In this document: positions 15,788 to 23,670 of the stretch, in pieces
Layout of the letters: every line of letters starts with the position of its first letter
Numbering within the stretch: the stretch's first letter is position 1
Source: a virus
IMG/VR virus record: IMGVR_UViG_3300003324_000872
Coordinates: 1-31,147 of that record
Strand: one strand, 5' to 3'
Length of the DNA stretch: 31,147 bases
The notes under the pieces: model-generated
Seen by the model: only the letters and a program-made list of their open reading frames with translations
The model's database searches: none
Told to the model about the DNA's origin: nothing
Translations under genes and position numbers: made by a program

Positions 15788-16290
15788 CGGCGCTGACGCT
15801 CAAACTCCCGCCGCCGCCGCCGGAGCCGCCCGCGAACAAGAGCATCACGTGTCTCGCGCCGCGCTTCGCGGATCGCGTCGCGGCGGTCATCAGATCGATG
15901 CAGGAGCTGGGACTTGAACCCGTGATTGCGGAGGCGTGCCGGTCCGACGAGCGGCAGGCATGGCTCTTTGGGTTTGGCCGCGACTACGACGATGGCCGGG
16001 GCGTGGTGACCAACGCGCCGGACGGCCGATGGAGCTGGCACCGCTTCGGCCTCGCCGTCGATATCGTCGATCGACATCGGGGTTGGGACGCGCCGTCGAC
16101 ATTTTGGAAGACGCTCGGAGCGACCGCGATCGAGCATGGGCTCGCGTGGGGCGGGGCATGGCCGCGCTTTCCTGACAAGCCACATATCCAATGGGGACCG
16201 CCGATGCGCCAGTCGCCGTCGTCGCGTGCGTGGGAACTATTGGAGGCGGGTGGTCTGCAAGCGGTGTGGCGCGAGGTGCACGCCGCGTGA
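15784..16290 (+). CDS. Endolysin, M15-type Zn peptidase (VanY / L-Ala-D-Glu peptidase-like)
   Basis: ATG 15784 overlaps the holin-candidate stop; 168 residues. The active-site pattern of peptidase M15 is clear: SWHRFGLAVDI provides His86 and Asp93, and DKPHIQW provides His134 and the likely base nearby (Asp131, or Glu117 from the preceding helix). The N-terminal part has the family's ERQAWLF helix after VIAEACRSDERQ. It would cut peptide cross-links or stems of peptidoglycan. There is no signal peptide; a Pro-rich N-terminal stretch (PPPPPEPP, residues 9-16) precedes the domain, so release through a holin is expected. No separate cell-wall binding domain is present, as usual for Gram-negative endolysins. 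Confidence 0.88.
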   Translation: MTALTLKLPPPPPEPPANKSITCLAPRFADRVAAVIRSMQELGLEPVIAEACRSDERQAWLFGFGRDYDDGRGVVTNAPDGRWSWHRFGLAVDIVDRHRGWDAPSTFWKTLGATAIEHGLAWGGAWPRFPDKPHIQWGPPMRQSPSSRAWELLEAGGLQAVWREVHAA

Positions 16291-16949
16291 GCGAGATCCC
16301 AGGGATGATGAGCCGCCGCACGGCGACAATCATTGGGGCGATCGTCGCGGCGGTCGTCATCCTTGGCGTGTTCGCGTTCTGCCGCCACGAGCCGACGCCG
16401 CTCCCACCCGCCGAGCAAACGTCGCTCGATTCGCTCGCCGCCTCCAAGCCCGACTATCAGGCGAAACGCGACACGCTCGTCCTTCGGGAAACCACCTTCG
16501 TGCGCCAATCGCGCGAGGATCGCGTGAGAGCGACCCGCGCCGAGCACGCGGCGGATTCGTTGCGCGACCTCGCGAACCGCTGGCAGGCGGCCGCCATCGC
16601 ACAAGGCGATACCGTGACGGCGTGGTACGCCATCGCCACGGTCGAACGGCATGAAGGCGACTCGCTCCGCGCCGCGAATATCGCGCTGCATCGGGCGGCG
16701 ACGGCGGATTCCGTCGCGCGGAGTGCGGCGGATGCGCGCGCCGAGTCTGCCGAGCGGCGGCTGGTGGCGTCCGACGACTTGAACCAACGACTCGCGCGCG
16801 ATCTCCGGCAGGCCTCGCCGCCGTGCCGAATCCTCTGGACGCTCGGTTGCCCGTCCCGAAAAACCTCCTTCGTTGTTGGCGTGGTCGTCGCGAGCGCCGG
16901 CGCCTACGTGGTCACGCATCGCTCGCAGTTCTCAGGGGTGTTGCCATGA
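16287..16949 (+). CDS. Spanin-like membrane protein with coiled coil
   Basis: GTG 16287 overlaps the endolysin stop (GTGA) and has GAGGTG 8 nt upstream; 220 residues. ATG 16305 or 16308 are alternatives. The N-terminal segment (IIGAIVAAVVILGVFAF) is a membrane anchor, then a long polar helix follows (DSLAASKPDYQAKRDTLVL, RVRATRAEHAADSLRDLANRW, ARAESAERRLVASDDLNQRL), and a second hydrophobic stretch (SFVVGVVVASAGAYVVTH) lies near the C-terminus after two Cys residues. The position directly after endolysin and the single-pass plus coiled-coil plan fit an Rz-type inner spanin; the C-terminal hydrophobic segment is unusual and could make it a unimolecular spanin-like bridge. Confidence 0.62.
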   Translation: MSEIPGMMSRRTATIIGAIVAAVVILGVFAFCRHEPTPLPPAEQTSLDSLAASKPDYQAKRDTLVLRETTFVRQSREDRVRATRAEHAADSLRDLANRWQAAAIAQGDTVTAWYAIATVERHEGDSLRAANIALHRAATADSVARSAADARAESAERRLVASDDLNQRLARDLRQASPPCRILWTLGCPSRKTSFVVGVVVASAGAYVVTHRSQFSGVLP

Positions 16950-18664
16950 GCCCGTCCATGATGCGCACGGTCAGATACGTGCTCGGCGCCGCGCTGTTTG
17001 CCTTTCTCGCCATTCCGCTCTCGGCGCAGACCGATACGAGCTCGGCAACGATCCTCAAGGATTTGCGCCGCTTCTGCGCCACGACGACGGGTAAGAAGTA
17101 CAGCTATCTCTGCGACGATACGACATTGGCGAAACGGCTCGTCGTAGCGCCCGCTCCATCACCCTCTCCATCACCAGCTCCATCGCCGACTCCATCGACC
17201 GGCGTCGCCACCGTCGCCGAGCTGCCGCGCGTCGTGCCGCCGAGCCGGGACCCCTACCCTGCGAAGCCCTGCACCGTCACCGTGCCGAGCGGCGACGCCA
17301 ACGCAGCAATTGCCAACGCGCGCGGCGGTTCGGTGGTGTGCCTCACGGCTGGCGCGACCTACGCGCCGATCCGCTTGCCCGTTCGTGCGAGCGGCGATAC
17401 CGGCTGGCTCGTGATTCGCTCGTCGGGCGCGCTGCCGAGCGAAGGCACGCGCATCGCCCGCTCCGCGGTATTGCCGAGAATTGTGACGCCGCTCAACGGG
17501 CAACCCGCGTTGACGATCGCGCCGGGCGCGTCCGGCTACGTCCTTCGCGGGGTGGAGTTCACGACCGCGCCGAGCGTCACGCAGACCTACGCGCTCGTCG
17601 AGCTGGGCGACGGCCAAAGTCCAACGCTCCCGGCGCGGCTCATCGTCGCGCAGTCGTATATCCACGGCTCGGCAACGGGTGAGATGCAGCGGTGTGTGGC
17701 GCTCAACGCCGCCTCGGTCGCCATCGTGGACTCGTATCTCGGCGACTGTCACGGGAAGGGCTACGACAGCCAAGCCATCGGCGGCTGGTCCGGCACCGGT
17801 CCGTATCTCATCGAGAACAACACGCTCGAAGGCGCGGGCGAGAATGTGATGCTCGGCGGCGCGGCACCGGCCGCAGAGGGGTTGGTCGCATCCGATGTGA
17901 CCATTCGACGCAACCACATCCTGACGCCGATCGCGTGGAAAGGCGTGTGGAGTAAGAAGAACCTGCTCGAGCTCAAGACGTGTCATCGCTGCCTCGTCGA
18001 GGCGAATGTGTTGGACGGCTCGTGGACCGACGCCCAGACGGGGTTCGCGTTCGTCGTCAAGTCGTCCACGGACGCGCCGTTCCACGGCATGAACACTGAT
18101 GACGTGACGATCCGCGCGAACCGCGTGACGCACATCGGCGCGGGATTCAGCGTCACGTCGCGCGAAGGCCAGTACCCGCTCGCCTATCCGACCGAGCGTA
18201 CGGCGCGCGTGACCATCGAAGGCAATTACGTCGATTCCGTGAACGTCGCCCCCTTTGTCGGCGCAGGCCGGATGCTCTCGACAGGCGGTGTCTCGAAAGG
18301 CGTCACCGATCTCATCGTGCGCGGGAACACGATGCTGGGCCAGAATCTCGGGCAGTTCATCACACTCTGGGCCGATCCGGGACCAGCGCCCGGCATCGAG
18401 CGGTTCGACTACCAGTCGAATCTCGTGTCGGAAGGCGAGTACGGCATTGGGGGCGACGGCGCGCCGGGATTCGGGAACGCGGCGCTCGACTACCTGACGA
18501 CTCCCTACACGTTCGCGCACAACGTGCTCGTCCACACCTCCGCGAACAGTTGGACGTATCCCGCGACGACGACGCTCGTGTCGTCGCCCGCCCAAGCGCC
18601 GTCCGGCGCGGGCGCTGATCTCGCCGCCGTGCTTTCTGCCACCACAGGAGTGGTCATCCCATGA
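16946..18664 (+). CDS. Exported right-handed beta-helix protein with two-Cys N-terminal module
   Basis: ATG 16946 overlaps the previous stop and has CAGGGG upstream; 572 residues. Residues 7-27 are a signal peptide (basic start, hydrophobic core YVLGAALFAFLAIPLSA, cleavage probably after Ala27). Residues 36-61 hold a module with Cys44 and Cys56 (DLRRFC, KYSYLCDDTTL). A Pro/Ser-rich linker follows (about 67-83). Residues about 100-560 show repeated beta-helix rungs (VVCLTAGATYAPI, VTIRRNHIL, VTIRANRVTHIGAGF, VTIEGNYVDSV, LIVRGNTMLG) as in pectate-lyase-like proteins. It could be a polysaccharide-degrading or -binding protein sent to the periplasm or surface of the infected cell. No catalytic residues can be assigned. 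Confidence 0.75.
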   Translation: MSPSMMRTVRYVLGAALFAFLAIPLSAQTDTSSATILKDLRRFCATTTGKKYSYLCDDTTLAKRLVVAPAPSPSPSPAPSPTPSTGVATVAELPRVVPPSRDPYPAKPCTVTVPSGDANAAIANARGGSVVCLTAGATYAPIRLPVRASGDTGWLVIRSSGALPSEGTRIARSAVLPRIVTPLNGQPALTIAPGASGYVLRGVEFTTAPSVTQTYALVELGDGQSPTLPARLIVAQSYIHGSATGEMQRCVALNAASVAIVDSYLGDCHGKGYDSQAIGGWSGTGPYLIENNTLEGAGENVMLGGAAPAAEGLVASDVTIRRNHILTPIAWKGVWSKKNLLELKTCHRCLVEANVLDGSWTDAQTGFAFVVKSSTDAPFHGMNTDDVTIRANRVTHIGAGFSVTSREGQYPLAYPTERTARVTIEGNYVDSVNVAPFVGAGRMLSTGGVSKGVTDLIVRGNTMLGQNLGQFITLWADPGPAPGIERFDYQSNLVSEGEYGIGGDGAPGFGNAALDYLTTPYTFAHNVLVHTSANSWTYPATTTLVSSPAQAPSGAGADLAAVLSATTGVVIP

Positions 18665-20451
18665 CACGAACACGCTCGCTCGCTCTCATCCTCGTACTCG
18701 CCGCCTGTGCGCCACCGCTCACGCCTGTTGCCGCCCAGCAGCCCGATGTCGCGCGCGCGAAGATCGACTCGGCGCGCGTGGACCTTCGGCAGTACTGCAA
18801 AACGAAAAACGCAGTCAAATACGTCTGTCCCATGGATACGCTCCGGCTCAAGCAGGCGTCCGACGCGCTCGTCGCGCCTGCGCCTGTGCCGCCCAATCCG
18901 ACTCCTACTCCTACGCCGACTCCTACGCCGACTCCTACGCCGACGCCGACCGGCAAGCCATTGGCGATCATCGGCTCGTCCACGGCGACCGTGGGGCGGA
19001 ACACCTACCTCTCATTCGCCGATACCGCGCACGTCATCGGGTTTAGCGGCGTGCTGCGCGTCTCCGGGCTTCCCGCTGGCGTCACGGCGTCCGTGATCGA
19101 GGAAGGGTGCTGCGGCGTGCCGAGCGATGGGCTCTGGACGTTTTACTCCGGCGCGGAAGGCGCGCTCAAACTCTCCGTCAGTGCCTCGACGGTGCCGGGG
19201 AAGTACAGCGTCACGCTCGCCGTGACGGACGCCGCGGCGAACACGGTGAGCAAAACGATCACGCTGGCGGTGCAAGCGATGCCGAGCGCGATCGCGGCCC
19301 AGCCGTACACGACGCCCGCGCCGATTGCGACGCTCGCGCAGTGGGAATCGATCATGGTCACCCAGGGGAAACGCTGGTGCGACCCGCAGTACATCGCCAT
19401 CTGGGACGGCTCGGTCTACTACTACGACGGCACGAAGGTCTATTTCCAAATCGGCGACTACACGCGCGACACCAGCTGGAACCGCTGCGCGCAGATGGTC
19501 CTCACGACCTACCGCGACGGCTACGTGATCGCGTCGAACGGCGTGCCGGGCTATCGCGTGTTCCCGGATGGGCTGGCGTGGGACTTCGCGCGGAATCACG
19601 TCGCGGCCGACACGCAGGCCATGAACGTCCTCGTGCAGCATTCGAGCAAGACGTACACGAAATGGATGGCCTCATGGGCCTACTCGCGCGAAACCGCGTA
19701 CGGTCTCCGCAATCTGCTCTTGTCGAAGGACGCGGGCATTGCGGTCTCTCCGAGCGATATCGAGATCGAGACCGAACTGGCGCTGGGGCATATCGATCAG
19801 TGGTTCGTGAGCAAGACGGCCGATTATCTCCGGCCCTTCATGGTCGCGCTCACCTGCGAAGCGCTAATCACCGCGTACGAGCACACCCCCGACCCGCGGA
19901 TTCCCGCCGCGGTCAAGATGGCGGCGGATTCGATGTTCCCGAAATTCTGGCTCACGGCCGATCAATCGTTCATGTACACGGATCGCGTGGCGAACGATGG
20001 CACGGGCGATACCGGGGCAGCGCCAGATTTGAACCTCCTGATCGCACCGCTGTACGGCTGGGTCTACAAGCAAACGGGCGATCCGAAATACCGCACCGTC
20101 GGCGACTCGGTCTTCAATGCCGGGGTGCGCGCGGGCGATCCATTTCAGGGCAAGCAGTTCAGCCAAGCGTATCGCGACAGCTTTAGTTATCTCGCATGGC
20201 GCGCGGGGGCCAGTGCAGGCGCTAACGCGCCGCTCGTCGCCCAATCGCGCCCGCGGGCCGCGTCGCGCTCGGGTGCTGCGTCGGTGCCAGCGCGCGCCCC
20301 GACTGCGGCCCCGACTACGGCCATGCGGCGCGCGGCGATGCGACCGGAAGTCATCGGCGAGAACGGACGTCGGGTCGTCGTCCCGGCCACGGCGTCGCCA
20401 CCGGGGAAAGGACCAACCAGTACGACGCGCATCAAAGTGAAGAAACCATAA
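18661..20451 (+). CDS. Exported protein: two-Cys module, Ig-like domain, alpha-helical catalytic-like domain
   Basis: ATG 18661 overlaps the previous stop; 596 residues. The N-terminus has a lipobox-type signal (LVLAAC, Cys16), so it may be a lipoprotein; AAQ at 24-26 allows normal cleavage instead. Residues 35-61 repeat the neighbour's two-Cys module (DLRQYC, KYVCPMDTL; Cys46, Cys56). A PT-repeat linker follows (about 79-97), then an Ig-like domain (about 100-207: LSFADTAHVIGFSGVLRVSG, GKYSVTLAVTDAAANTV). Residues about 215-520 are helical with Trp/Tyr-rich strands (LAQWESIMVTQGKRWCD, YSRETAYGLRNLLL, VALTCEALITAYEHTPDPRI, LNLLIAPLYGWVYKQTGDPKY), the pattern of alpha/alpha-toroid glycan-active enzymes. 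The C-terminal tail is basic and Ala/Pro-rich. Function unknown. Confidence 0.72.
   Translation: MTRTRSLALILVLAACAPPLTPVAAQQPDVARAKIDSARVDLRQYCKTKNAVKYVCPMDTLRLKQASDALVAPAPVPPNPTPTPTPTPTPTPTPTPTGKPLAIIGSSTATVGRNTYLSFADTAHVIGFSGVLRVSGLPAGVTASVIEEGCCGVPSDGLWTFYSGAEGALKLSVSASTVPGKYSVTLAVTDAAANTVSKTITLAVQAMPSAIAAQPYTTPAPIATLAQWESIMVTQGKRWCDPQYIAIWDGSVYYYDGTKVYFQIGDYTRDTSWNRCAQMVLTTYRDGYVIASNGVPGYRVFPDGLAWDFARNHVAADTQAMNVLVQHSSKTYTKWMASWAYSRETAYGLRNLLLSKDAGIAVSPSDIEIETELALGHIDQWFVSKTADYLRPFMVALTCEALITAYEHTPDPRIPAAVKMAADSMFPKFWLTADQSFMYTDRVANDGTGDTGAAPDLNLLIAPLYGWVYKQTGDPKYRTVGDSVFNAGVRAGDPFQGKQFSQAYRDSFSYLAWRAGASAGANAPLVAQSRPRAASRSGAASVPARAPTAAPTTAMRRAAMRPEVIGENGRRVVVPATASPPGKGPTSTTRIKVKKP
18901..18950 (+). 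repeat. Tandem 12-bp repeat encoding Thr-Pro linker
   Basis: The unit ACTCCTACGCCG is repeated about three times exactly, with partial and variant units (ACTCCT, ACGCCGACGCCG) at each end. It encodes the Thr-Pro linker between the two-Cys module and the Ig-like domain. Repeat number may vary by slippage without breaking frame, because the unit is a multiple of three. Confidence 0.85.
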
Positions 20452-20463
20452 CGGAGACCTGAT

Positions 20464-21204
20464 ATGTCGATTGCTTCGAGCGACCTCCTCTGCATGGACT
20501 CGGCGAACGTGCCGAGCGATGACGCCTCGACGTCGGGCGGCGCGATCTCAACCACGTCGCGGCCGGACCTCACCCAATTCTCCGCCAACGCCGTCGCCGC
20601 CGTTGTGTCGGATGGGGCCGATACGCGCACGGTGACCGTGACCGGCCGCCTCGCGACAGGCGCCGTCGATACCGAAGTCCTCACGCTCAACGGCACGACG
20701 GAAGTCGTCGGCGCCAAGACGTGGGAGCGGATTCAGAAGATTGTCGCCTCGGCGACGAGCGGCACGCGGACCGTCACGTTCCGTCAGGGCTCGGGCGGTA
20801 CGACGCGCGCGACGATTCTGCCGAACGAAACGACCCGGCATATCAGTTTTCAGAACGCGTCGAGCGATCCGTCGACGGGGAAGACGCGCTACGAAAAGAT
20901 CTTCTGGAAGAACGCGCACGGCACGCTGTCGCTCCTGTCGGCCGCAGTCACGCTGACGACCGATGCCGCCTCGAATATCCAGATCGGTCTCGACACGGCC
21001 GTCGACGCGTCCGTGTCCGTCGCGAACAGGCTCACCGCACCCGGGAGCGTCACGTACTCGGACGACGGGGTCGCGCTCACGGTACCAGGCGCCAATCTCG
21101 CGGCCGGCTCAGCGATCGGCGTCTGGATTCAGCAAACGCTCGCGAGCGGCGCGGCGGCCACGAAATCGACTTACACGACCAAACTCTCGGGCTCGAGCAC
21201 GTGA
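20464..21204 (+). CDS. Probable virion structural protein (tail-tip region)
   Basis: ATG 20464 has CGGAGAC about 8 nt upstream; 246 residues. The protein is beta-rich, low in charge and full of Thr, Ser and Ala (FSANAVAAVVSDGADTRTVTVTGRL, AVDTEVLTLNGTTEVVG, TRTVTFRQGSGGTT, IGVWIQQTLASGAA). This style, without signal peptide, is typical of phage tail or baseplate decoration proteins. It begins a run of structural genes after the exported proteins. No named family is recognised. Confidence 0.7.
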   Translation: MSIASSDLLCMDSANVPSDDASTSGGAISTTSRPDLTQFSANAVAAVVSDGADTRTVTVTGRLATGAVDTEVLTLNGTTEVVGAKTWERIQKIVASATSGTRTVTFRQGSGGTTRATILPNETTRHISFQNASSDPSTGKTRYEKIFWKNAHGTLSLLSAAVTLTTDAASNIQIGLDTAVDASVSVANRLTAPGSVTYSDDGVALTVPGANLAAGSAIGVWIQQTLASGAAATKSTYTTKLSGSST

Positions 21205-21228
21205 CCTCTTGACTCAGGACACATCACT

Positions 21229-21624
21229 ATGACGAAACCCACTGAACCAATCACGCGCGAGCGCGCCATGGAGCTCGCGGCACATCCGGAGCAGGTGACG
21301 ACCCGCGCCGAAGCGGAAGCGGTCGTGCGCTCCACCGGCCGCACGTGCAAAGGCGTGCCGCGTGACGCTGAACGCACGGCCGCGCGCGCGCTGCTCGCTG
21401 AGGGTCGCCATGAGGAGGCGTCGGCGATGGACGACGCCTCCTATCGCCATCCGGCGGGCCACCCGAACGCCGGGCAGTACGCGTGCGGCCACAACATCAA
21501 CGATCTCATCGTCGCGGGGCCGTTCGATGGGCAATCGCACGAAGTCACCTGTCCGACGTGCGGGCGCACCATGCGCTACACCGCGCCGTACTTCACCAAG
21601 GCGACCGTTCAGCCCAACGGATGA
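21229..21624 (+). CDS. Hypothetical protein with putative zinc-binding site
   Basis: ATG 21229 has CAGGACA upstream; 131 residues. The N-terminal half is a helical Ala/Glu/Arg-rich region (RERAMELAAHPEQV, RAEAEAVVRSTGRT). The C-terminal half carries YACGHNIND and, about 25 residues later, TCPTCGRTM, giving Cys-x-His and Cys-x-x-Cys as a possible zinc ligand set. Such small zinc-ribbon proteins occur in phages as regulators or virion accessories; neither is supported here. It sits between two structural genes in the same direction. Confidence 0.65.
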   Translation: MTKPTEPITRERAMELAAHPEQVTTRAEAEAVVRSTGRTCKGVPRDAERTAARALLAEGRHEEASAMDDASYRHPAGHPNAGQYACGHNINDLIVAGPFDGQSHEVTCPTCGRTMRYTAPYFTKATVQPNG

Positions 21625-21653
21625 CATAGTCCAACGGATGACGTACGGATGAC
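21618..21653. repeat. Three copies of CGGATGAC
   Basis: CGGATGAC occurs at 21618-21625, 21635-21642 and 21646-21653, in the short gap between two genes; the first copy contains the stop codon of the upstream gene. The first two sit in a longer copy CCAACGGATGAC. Probably a local duplication or slippage product. Confidence 0.7.
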
Positions 21654-21673
21654 ATACGGGAGCGACTTCGTTC

Positions 21674-22966
21674 ATGGCTGACAACAGTTCACAGGGCGGC
21701 TCTGACACGATCCGCGACAAGGATCGCGCAGGCGTCAAGACGCAGATTGTCGGGCTCGATGTTGGCATTGGCACAGGGACTGAAGCGCTGATGTCGGACA
21801 CGAACCCGCTCCCCGTCAAGGGCGGCTGGCCGACGGCCGTAACGGCCTCGTGGTCCAACGCGACGAGCGCCAACACGCGGGCACAGATCAGTACGAACGG
21901 GATGGCGACCGTCGTCGTCGTCATCACGGGCTCGAGCCTCAACGGCGGGTTAATAAGTTTTCAGAAATCGAACGACAACGGGACGACCTGGTGTGCGGCG
22001 ACGGCGATCCGGGAGTCGGTGGCGGCCGATTTCCCCGGGGCCGGCCCCGCCGCGTCGTTTGTCTACCAAAGCATTTCCGGGACGACGATCGCATCGGCGA
22101 CGTGGATGTTTTTGGTCGATGTCGCGGCGTTCGACAAGTTCGCCGTCATCCTGACGAGCACAATCACGAGCGGTACGGCGGCCCTGACGATTACGGCGAC
22201 GGCGATACCGGGATTGGTCCGCGCGCTGATGTATTGGGACGAGAGTGGCAGCCAAGTCCTGCAGGTGCGGCACGGCGCGGGCGCACTCGGCATCGGCAAG
22301 GCGGAAGACGGCGCGTCTTCTGATGGCGATGTCGGCGCGGCCGTCTTGGCGGTCCGGAAAGCAACGCCGGCCGATACGTCCGGCTCCGACGGCGATTACG
22401 AGTTTCTGCAAATCAAGGATGGCCGACTGTACACGCGGGCCAACTTGGAGATTGGCGGCACGGCGGTCGACGGCAACTCGGGCAACAAATCCGCGCAGAC
22501 CGTTCGCGTCGTCCTCGCGACGGACCAGCCGCAGCTCACCAACGCGCTCAAAGTCGACGGCTCGGCCGTCACGCAGCCCGTATCGGCCGCCGTGGGCGCG
22601 CCGGTGTTCGTCACGCCCACGCCCTCGACGACCGGTGGCTGGACGAAGTGGAACAACTCGAACGCCGCGCTCAAGGCGACGAAAGCCCAGGTCAAGGGTT
22701 CGGCCGGCGTGCTCGGACCGATGATCATCACCAACGAAGACACGACGGTCAATTTCGTCCAGATATTCGACGCCGCGTCCGCCTCGGTGACTGTCGGTAC
22801 CACCGTTCCAGATTGGACGCTCGAGATTCCGCCGCTGTCGGCCATGGTGATCCCTGCCGACTGCGGGATGAACATGGCCAACGGCATCACCGTGGCCGCG
22901 ACGACGACGCGCGGCGGGAACACCGCGAACACCAACGGCGTCACGATCAACGTCGCCTACAAATAG
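21674..22966 (+). CDS. Virion structural protein, tail fibre/baseplate-like
   Basis: ATG 21674 has GGGAG about 12 nt upstream; 430 residues. The N-terminus (DTIRDKDRAGVKTQIVGLDVGIGTGTEALMS followed by DTNPLPVKGG) is similar to conserved starts of phage structural proteins that attach to a baseplate. Then come beta-rich sections: WSNATSANTRAQISTNGMATVVVVITGS with LISFQKSNDNGTTW (a jelly-roll-like pattern), YEFLQIKDGRLYTRANLEIGGT, and a C-terminal beta domain with TVNFVQIFDAASASVTVGTTVPDW and VIPADCGM. It has no signal peptide. Role: probably a fibre-base or receptor-region protein. Confidence 0.75.
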   Translation: MADNSSQGGSDTIRDKDRAGVKTQIVGLDVGIGTGTEALMSDTNPLPVKGGWPTAVTASWSNATSANTRAQISTNGMATVVVVITGSSLNGGLISFQKSNDNGTTWCAATAIRESVAADFPGAGPAASFVYQSISGTTIASATWMFLVDVAAFDKFAVILTSTITSGTAALTITATAIPGLVRALMYWDESGSQVLQVRHGAGALGIGKAEDGASSDGDVGAAVLAVRKATPADTSGSDGDYEFLQIKDGRLYTRANLEIGGTAVDGNSGNKSAQTVRVVLATDQPQLTNALKVDGSAVTQPVSAAVGAPVFVTPTPSTTGGWTKWNNSNAALKATKAQVKGSAGVLGPMIITNEDTTVNFVQIFDAASASVTVGTTVPDWTLEIPPLSAMVIPADCGMNMANGITVAATTTRGGNTANTNGVTINVAYK

Positions 22967-22978
22967 CCGGAGGATCGC

Positions 22979-23650
22979 ATGGCGACGGCGACGTTCGACG
23001 GGCCGACCAACGCGACGTGGCTCGCGCCCTCGGGCGTGACGTCCGTGCAAATCGAGTGTTGGGGCAAGGGCGGCGACGGCGGCTCCCCGAACAACAGCAA
23101 CGGCGCCGGCGGTGGCGGTGGTGGTGGCGGCTATGCCAAGAAGAACACGTTCACCGTCATTCCGCACGGGATCTACACGATCGCCTTCAACACGGGCGGC
23201 GCGGATACCGCGTTCTTGGCGCTCGACGGCTCGACCGTCGTGTGTCGCGCGGCGCCGGGCGTCGCCGGCAATAACACCACGGGTGCAAAAGGGACCGGGG
23301 GCGCTGGCGTCACTGGCGACGTCTTGCACTCCGGTGGCGATGGCGGCGTCGGCACGGTCGGCTCCTTCGGCGGTGGTGGCGGCGAAGCGGGCGGTGTAAC
23401 GACGACCGGCGCCGCAGGGTCTGGCGCGGCGGCCGGATCGGGCGCGAATGCCGATGGCGGCGACGGCGGCGCGGGGAAATCCTCACCACAGGGCAATGGC
23501 ACGGGCGGCACGGGCCCGGGCGGCGGTGGTGGGGGCGGGCTCCGCACGTCGAGCGGCACGCGGACCGGCGGGAGTGGCGCGGCGGGCCGCGTGACGATCA
23601 CGTACACGCTCACCGGGCCGTTTCCGCTGAGCGCGTGCGGGTCCGGCTGA
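22979..23650 (+). CDS. Glycine-rich tail adhesin-like protein
   Basis: ATG 22979 has CCGGAGGA about 6 nt upstream; 223 residues. A short N-terminal beta part (ATFDGPTNATWLAPSGVTSVQIECWGKGGDGG) is the usual opening of the glycine-rich domains found at phage fibre tips and in some bacterial surface proteins. The rest is dominated by Gly runs (GAGGGGGGGGYAKK, SFGGGGGEAGG, GPGGGGGGGLRTS) separated by short variable segments, as in polyglycine-II sandwich adhesins such as that of phage S16, ending in GAAGRVTITYTL. It would be a host-recognition protein. Function is inferred from architecture. Confidence 0.75.
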   Translation: MATATFDGPTNATWLAPSGVTSVQIECWGKGGDGGSPNNSNGAGGGGGGGGYAKKNTFTVIPHGIYTIAFNTGGADTAFLALDGSTVVCRAAPGVAGNNTTGAKGTGGAGVTGDVLHSGGDGGVGTVGSFGGGGGEAGGVTTTGAAGSGAAAGSGANADGGDGGAGKSSPQGNGTGGTGPGGGGGGGLRTSSGTRTGGSGAAGRVTITYTLTGPFPLSACGSG

Positions 23651-23670
23651 CGGTGGTGAGGACGCGTTAA

